Positions 6,528 to 9,703 of a DNA stretch of 9,703 nt are shown here, piece by piece; the stretch's first letter is position 1; each line of letters begins with the position of its first letter. A program made the position numbers and the translations under genes. The stretch lies in contig JBEEJO010000029.1 in assembly GCA_041169145.1 (NCBI GenBank), positions 1 through 9,703 on the forward strand, given 5' to 3'. The notes below the pieces were generated by a model. It did no database searches. It saw nothing but the letters and a program-made list of their open reading frames with translations, and was not told where the DNA came from. The stretch is from DATJQA01 sp041169145. GTDB taxonomy: Bacteria; Patescibacteriota; Minisyncoccia; UBA6257; 2-01-FULL-56-20.

Positions 6528-7459
6528 CCGGTCCAGTAATACATCATGACCGACACGTCAAAAAGGTCGACGCTGTTGTTCTCGTTGAAATCATATTCGG
6601 CGATCTCGGGACCGGTCCTGTGGTAGTAATACATAAGGATGGAGAGGTCGACCATATCGATGCGGCAATCTCCCGAAAGGTCGACGCGCTCAACGATCGG
6701 AGAATCGCACGGTGTCGGCGGCGGCTTCTCGGTCTCGATATGGAAAGGCGGCAACGGGAATCCGCCTCCTCCGGCATAGGTCCCTCCTCCCGAACCCCCG
6801 CCCCCGCCGGGAGTTGTTGTCGCCGTGCTTGTTGAAACGGCAATAGCCGAAAGCATCGGGTAATTCGTGTACGCATCAAGCGCCGTACCCGACGAATAGA
6901 TCATTCTGAAAAACCAGGGAGCGCTCGTCGTTGCAGTATTGTTCTGCATGACCCAATCCCACTCCCCTTCTTGACCTGCGATCACGGCGTTCGGACTTGC
7001 AGCCGTGGGATTCGACTCGCTATAGCTCTCGCCGACATCGGATGCGCTCAAGACGGTCGTGACGATGATCTGTCCATCGGCAACGCCGGGATCGTCAGCA
7101 AAGATCCAGTTGGTCGACGTGCTCAACGTCGTCCACGGCCCGCTTGTGGAGTTCGCATACTGGAGCGAGAATGTGGTCCCCGTATTGAGCGGCAGAGTTT
7201 CGGCGCCGATATTCGCGCGCAGGCGCAGAACAGTGCCGGCTGTCGGAACGGTGGTCGAGACGTTCTCATCGGCCAAAGCGGCGGTCGGCGTGAGAGCATC
7301 AATATTGCTATACCAGCGATAGTCACGCTCCGTAACGACGGATACCGATGGTACCGTGATGACCGTCGAACTTACGCCGGCGGCGCGAAGGTCAGACGCG
7401 GCAGAAACGCCAAGCAGAACACACGCGAGCGATAAAAGAAGGAAATAGCGTGGCATCAC
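6524..7459 (-). CDS. Secreted protein with C-terminal dockerin domain
   Basis: Encodes 311 residues from GTG 7459, or 310 from the adjacent ATG 7456, which may be the true start. Signal peptide about 1-20 (VSA/A) or slightly longer. The central domain (about 45-207) opens RDYRWYSNIDALTPTAALA and holds EGEWDWVMQNN and WFFRMIY; I recognise this as a style common in Parcubacteria surface proteins, function unknown. A Gly/Ser-rich linker (217-234) leads to a dockerin at 251-311 with two calcium-loop repeats: D260-x-S-x-D264-x3-D268-x2-D271, and D290-x-N-x-N294-x3-D298-x2-D301, each followed by a helix (DLSILMYYY, DVSVMMYYW). It has no membrane anchor, so retention probably depends on cohesin binding. 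It starts 3 bases after the 308-aa gene and overlaps the 300-aa cohesin gene by 4. Confidence 0.9.
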   Translation of the reverse strand: MMPRYFLLLSLACVLLGVSAASDLRAAGVSSTVITVPSVSVVTERDYRWYSNIDALTPTAALADENVSTTVPTAGTVLRLRANIGAETLPLNTGTTFSLQYANSTSGPWTTLSTSTNWIFADDPGVADGQIIVTTVLSASDVGESYSESNPTAASPNAVIAGQEGEWDWVMQNNTATTSAPWFFRMIYSSGTALDAYTNYPMLSAIAVSTSTATTTPGGGGGSGGGTYAGGGGFPLPPFHIETEKPPPTPCDSPIVERVDLSGDCRIDMVDLSILMYYYHRTGPEIAEYDFNENNSVDLFDVSVMMYYWTG

Positions 7460-7462
7460 CGG

Positions 7463-8389
7463 TCATTGTCGTCGTGAGCGGCGTTTTCGGCGGATCAGGA
7501 ACAACGCGCTCACCACCACAAGAACCGCCGCTCCGCCGGCATAATACGGCCACTGTTTTTTCAGATCACGAATGAAACGCTCGGTCACGGTATGAATAGA
7601 GCCTTTCTTCAATACGTTGAATACCGTTTTTGCCGATGCTTCAACTTTGCCATCGCGGAGGAGCGTAATGGAGGCCCAATACTGGCCGACGCCGATGTAA
7701 AAATTCGTCGGGAACTCAAGCGTGAATTCTTGCGTGCTGAATGCGGGTATTTCGGGAAAGCCATCCTGTTTTTGCACATAGGCAAGCCGGCCTGCGCCGA
7801 ACTGATCGTAGAGCTCGAAAATAGCTCCGTTGAAGCGCTCCGCGACGTTCCCTTCGTTATCCACTTTAATGTACACGCTCGGGTCCCATCCTTCCTCAAT
7901 ATCCAGAGGCCGGATGATGGGGACAACGATCTTTCGCACGATGTCATTCCCGACCGTGAGCGCGATGTCCACTTCGGCGCCGAGCGCGATGGATACCTGC
8001 CCTCCGCTCGTGGGCGCAGTTTGGAAAGATAATTTTCCGTTATATGCGCCCAGACCGGTATCTTTCGGGATATCGGCGACGATCTCCACGGGAAATTGGC
8101 GCACGCCCTTCGGAATAGAAAATCGCTCGCCAGGAATAATATGGAACCACGGACGAATGCTGTCGGGAACGTTCAGGATCGCCCGCATCCCGAGATCCGT
8201 GTCCGGCTTGTCTTGTACGAGGTAGATGGTCTGAGAATAGTGGCTTCCGGGAATGAGATTCGTCGGATGCATGAACGGCGGCGAGATACCGAAAGCCGCA
8301 ACCGCATGATGCGGTGCGACGCACACGAAAACGGCCATTGCAGTCACTCCGAGAACCGCCGGAATTTTCCAACGAGAAAATGGCTTCAT
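7463..8389 (-). CDS. Single-pass membrane protein with tandem Ig-like extracellular domains (DUF916-like)
   Basis: A 308-residue protein, first of the surface operon. Signal peptide 1-31 (AVA/A), then a mature start FGISPPFMHPTNLIPGS, which resembles the GI-x-P...PG opening of WxL-interacting (DUF916-type) and related bacterial Ig-like domains. The first beta domain runs about 33-146 (IPKDTGLGAYNGKLSF) and the second about 150-260 (VDNEGNVAERFNGAIFELYDQ). A membrane helix at 283-299 is followed by a strongly basic tail, RRKRRSRRQ, fixing the C-terminus inside the cell. There are no catalytic motifs. Likely a structural or scaffold partner of the dockerin and cohesin proteins that follow directly. 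The DUF916 link is by resemblance of the N-terminal motif only. The start ATG has a promoter close upstream and no Shine-Dalgarno. Confidence 0.82.
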   Translation of the reverse strand: MKPFSRWKIPAVLGVTAMAVFVCVAPHHAVAAFGISPPFMHPTNLIPGSHYSQTIYLVQDKPDTDLGMRAILNVPDSIRPWFHIIPGERFSIPKGVRQFPVEIVADIPKDTGLGAYNGKLSFQTAPTSGGQVSIALGAEVDIALTVGNDIVRKIVVPIIRPLDIEEGWDPSVYIKVDNEGNVAERFNGAIFELYDQFGAGRLAYVQKQDGFPEIPAFSTQEFTLEFPTNFYIGVGQYWASITLLRDGKVEASAKTVFNVLKKGSIHTVTERFIRDLKKQWPYYAGGAAVLVVVSALFLIRRKRRSRRQ

Positions 8390-8404
8390 GCAAATACGCC
8401 TTGC

Positions 8405-8433
8405 ATCATACTACGTAATGAGTTGAGGTGCAA
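8405..8433 (-). promoter_or_regulatory. Predicted promoter of the surface-protein operon
   Basis: Reverse-strand TTGCAC (8433-8428) and TATGAT (8410-8405, five of six to consensus) are separated by 17 bases. Transcription would start near 8398, leaving about 9 bases before the ATG at 8389. One arm of an 11-bp inverted repeat (8412-8422) fills most of the spacer, a position where a bound protein could block RNA polymerase. Confidence 0.5.
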
Positions 8434-8487
8434 TCGGTTTCTGCGGACAAAAACGGACCGCTGGAGCGGCCCGCATCTCATTACGTA
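8412..8487. repeat. Perfect 11-bp inverted repeat flanking a terminator
   Basis: TACGTAATGAG at 8412-8422 and its exact complement CTCATTACGTA at 8477-8487 are separated by 54 bases that contain the terminator hairpin of the prepilin-like gene. Each arm itself contains the palindrome TACGTA. The left arm sits within the promoter spacer of the surface operon. It may be a paired operator or an outer stem enclosing the terminator. Confidence 0.6.
8449..8473 (-). terminator. Intrinsic terminator of the prepilin-like gene
   Basis: On the reverse strand GGGCCGCTCCAGCGGTCC (8472-8455) folds into a GC-rich stem with a 4-base loop and one mismatch, extended by a flanking C-G pair (8473/8454), and is followed at once by TTTTT (8453-8449). 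It lies 33 bases past the TAG stop of the 321-aa gene and ends that transcript before the surface operon promoter. Confidence 0.75.
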
Positions 8488-8505
8488 AAGCATTGTGGCA
8501 ACCGC

Positions 8506-9471
8506 CTACGCCGCCCAGATTGCCGTGAAAAGCGTCGTGCCGTTGTAGGTTCCCGTTGCGGTTCCGGCCGGGACCTCCAAGCCCCAGAAGATCGGCGATT
8601 GCACGTTCGTCGTGCTTGTCGGGGCCGTCAGTTTGTAGCCATCCACATTCGCCGCCGTCTGTTGCAGGGCGACCGAAAGGCCGTAGAACGTGAAGCTTGA
8701 GGTCGCATAGCGCTGGCTGGTGGTCGCGATGCTGTTCGCGCCGGAGGTAAGTGTAGCGAGCGCCGAGAGCTGAAGCGTCGTCGTTGAATTCCCCGCGTTC
8801 GTTGAGGTGGTGATCTGGTTCACGCCGGCCGTCGTGGACGATGCGGAAAGCGTTCCGTAGTTGATGGACGACGTTGTCACATCCAAAGCGGTCAAGGTGT
8901 TCAATTCACGCCCGGTGGAATCCGAAGTGCCGGTCGTTACGGACGAATCCTTGAAAACGACGGTTGCCGTCCAGTCGCTTGATGAATAGGACGACGATGC
9001 ATCCGTCGCCTGAGCAAAATAGTACACGGCGAACGTTGTGGTCGCGGTGACCGTATTGCCCGAGCAGGAACTTGACGCCGTGAACGCCGATGCCCGGTAG
9101 CAATTCAGGTTGCTTGCGGTCGTCATGCACGATGACGAACCGACGCTTGTGCGATAGATCATGACGGTCGTTGAGCCGCCCGTGATATCGGAACAGCCGT
9201 TATTATCAGAAATGGTGACGCCCACACTGACGTTCGTCGTGGTATTCGCCGTGAGCGTAATGGCGGATCCCCCGTTCAGGGTAACGCTTGAAACGCTCGG
9301 CGCCGAATTGCCGATAACGACCGTGGTCGTTGCATTATTCGCGCCGAACGCAGTGAATGGCGAAAGGCCGTCAGCGGCTTGCCAGAACGCCAAAAGAGCC
9401 GCCAACACGCCCACGACAACAATCGCCTCAAGAAGCGTCGTACCGATATGCTCTACGATTCTCTTTGTCAT
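8506..9471 (-). CDS. Prepilin-like Ser/Thr-rich surface protein
   Basis: A 321-residue protein starting at ATG 9471. The N-terminus MTKRIVEHIG-TTLLEAIVVVG resembles a type IV prepilin: a short basic leader ending in Gly10, Glu at +5 (Glu15) and a long hydrophobic helix (16-30). The +1 residue is Thr instead of the usual Phe. The rest is extremely Ser/Thr/Ala-rich and beta-type: an Ig-like stretch at about 57-175 with four cysteines (C93, C115, C124, C136) that could pair, then a C-terminal region with SINYGTLSA, NAGNSTTTLQLSA and SPIFWGLEVPAGTATGTY. Similar proteins are common in Parcubacteria, but I know of no proven function. Expected to sit in the membrane or form a filament after processing. 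It has its own promoter and terminator. The 3' end is duplicated almost exactly at the right edge of the window. Confidence 0.85.
   Translation of the reverse strand: MTKRIVEHIGTTLLEAIVVVGVLAALLAFWQAADGLSPFTAFGANNATTTVVIGNSAPSVSSVTLNGGSAITLTANTTTNVSVGVTISDNNGCSDITGGSTTVMIYRTSVGSSSCMTTASNLNCYRASAFTASSSCSGNTVTATTTFAVYYFAQATDASSSYSSSDWTATVVFKDSSVTTGTSDSTGRELNTLTALDVTTSSINYGTLSASSTTAGVNQITTSTNAGNSTTTLQLSALATLTSGANSIATTSQRYATSSFTFYGLSVALQQTAANVDGYKLTAPTSTTNVQSPIFWGLEVPAGTATGTYNGTTLFTAIWAA
8509..8626 (-). repeat. Direct repeat copy 1 (3' end of 321-aa gene)
   Basis: These 118 bases match 9586-9703 at 117 positions, with an offset of 1077 bases. The only difference (T at 8521, A at 9598) is in the third position of an alanine codon. 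Similarity stops at the stop codons (TAG here, TAA there). The true length of the repeat is unknown because the second copy leaves the window. Confidence 0.95.
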
Positions 9472-9495
9472 TACGTCTTGTTATACGTTCAAAAT

Positions 9496-9513
9496 ATCGG
9501 GTCCCTGTCCGAT
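9496..9513. other. Possible hairpin in the 5' leader of the prepilin-like gene
   Basis: ATCGG and CCGAT (9496-9500 and 9509-9513) can form a 5-bp stem with an 8-base loop within the predicted 42-base leader of the 321-aa gene, followed on the reverse strand by ATTTT. It may affect mRNA stability or act as weak attenuation, or may be chance. Confidence 0.3.
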
Positions 9514-9518
9514 GGATA

Positions 9519-9528
9519 TAGTATAGCA
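9519..9528 (-). promoter_or_regulatory. Extended -10 promoter of the prepilin-like gene
   Basis: Reverse-strand TGCTATACTA contains TG-n plus TATACT (9525-9520), an extended -10 element without a recognisable -35. The transcript should start near 9513, giving a leader of about 42 bases, the longest in the window, though it still has no Shine-Dalgarno near the ATG. The 10-mer is identical to the one at 5610-5619. Confidence 0.55.
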
Positions 9529-9582
9529 TTGAGACCATCCGCGAATTGTGCATAACTCGCTTTACCCCTATTTTCACGCCAT

Positions 9583-9703
9583 TTACGCCGCCCAGATAGC
9601 CGTGAAAAGCGTCGTGCCGTTGTAGGTTCCCGTTGCGGTTCCGGCCGGGACCTCCAAGCCCCAGAAGATCGGCGATTGCACGTTCGTCGTGCTTGTCGGG
9701 GCC
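9583..9703 (-). CDS. Second prepilin-like surface protein, 3' end only (tandem paralog)
   Basis: The last 39 codons and TAA stop (9583-9585) of a gene whose upstream part lies beyond the window. The 39 residues, from APTSTTNVQSPIFWGLEV to the end LFTAIWAA, are identical to the C-terminus of the 321-aa protein, and the DNA differs at one silent position. It is therefore very probably a tandem paralog with the same prepilin-like design, although its N-terminus cannot be seen. It is 111 bases upstream of the 321-aa gene on the same strand, with no strong terminator between, and the 321-aa gene has its own promoter in that gap. Confidence 0.9.
   Translation of the reverse strand, partial: APTSTTNVQSPIFWGLEVPAGTATGTYNGTTLFTAIWAA
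9586..9703 (-). repeat. Direct repeat copy 2 (3' end of truncated paralog)
   Basis: Partner of the repeat at 8509-8626; 117 of 118 bases identical, running off the window edge. Near-identity at silent sites points to recent duplication or ongoing gene conversion. Confidence 0.95.

Noticed and set aside
6758..6811. Glycine-codon tract as a phase-variable repeat
   Set aside because: Codons are mixed and the tract is interrupted by Ser, Thr, Tyr and Ala; there is no uniform repeat unit to slip. It is an ordinary flexible linker.
6971..7435. Plus-strand frames opposite the dockerin gene, and similar ones at 7592-8032 and 5193-5486
   Set aside because: Shadow frames caused by moderately high GC; low-complexity Arg-rich translations without start signals.
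1..9703. Alternative genetic code (TGA as glycine, as in Gracilibacteria)
   Set aside because: TGA ends the small basic protein, the dockerin protein and the 308-aa protein at sensible operon junctions, and no in-frame TGA occurs within the recognised genes.
1..9703. CRISPR arrays, tRNAs, rRNAs, insertion sequences
   Set aside because: No regularly spaced short repeats, cloverleaf-like segments or transposase motifs were seen on either strand.

Overview
This window looks like chromosome from a Patescibacteria (CPR) organism, most likely of the Parcubacteria. The evidence is the tightly packed gene set, the small basic gene coupled to def and fmt, prepilin-like Ser/Thr-rich surface proteins, and secreted proteins carrying cohesin, dockerin and Ig-like modules. 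No gene start has a recognisable Shine-Dalgarno sequence. TGA is used as a stop, so the Gracilibacteria code (TGA = Gly) does not apply. The placement is inferred from gene content and style, not from a tree.

Region 1 (1-1661, minus strand): the 5' part of rplI (ribosomal protein bL9), cut by the window edge, lies downstream of a membrane-anchored S41 C-terminal processing protease. Region 2 (1662-1754) is a divergent promoter region with mirrored TAGAAT -10 boxes. Region 3 (1755-3469, plus strand) is a three-gene unit: a small basic protein of unknown function, peptide deformylase (def), and methionyl-tRNA formyltransferase (fmt). The last two are the removing and adding enzymes of the formyl group on initiator methionine.

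Region 4 (3495-8389, minus strand) is the most notable part: four consecutive genes for secreted or membrane-anchored proteins. In transcription order they are an Ig-like single-pass membrane protein (308 aa), a secreted protein ending in a two-repeat dockerin domain (about 310 aa), a cohesin plus Ig-like single-pass membrane protein (300 aa), and a 691-aa multi-pass protein with an N-terminal cohesin domain, further Ig-like domains and a cytoplasmic coiled coil. The first three are nearly contiguous (3-base gap, then a 4-base overlap). The fourth follows after 54 bases and has its own extended -10 promoter. I infer a surface complex in which the dockerin protein docks, with calcium, onto one or both membrane-anchored cohesins.

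Region 5 (8390-9703, minus strand): a terminator and promoter region with an 11-bp inverted repeat, then a 321-aa prepilin-like Ser/Thr-rich surface protein. The 3' end of a second, nearly identical copy runs off the right edge (117 of 118 bases identical, the one difference silent). No RNA genes, CRISPR arrays or insertion sequences were seen, and no stretch over 300 bases lacks a gene.
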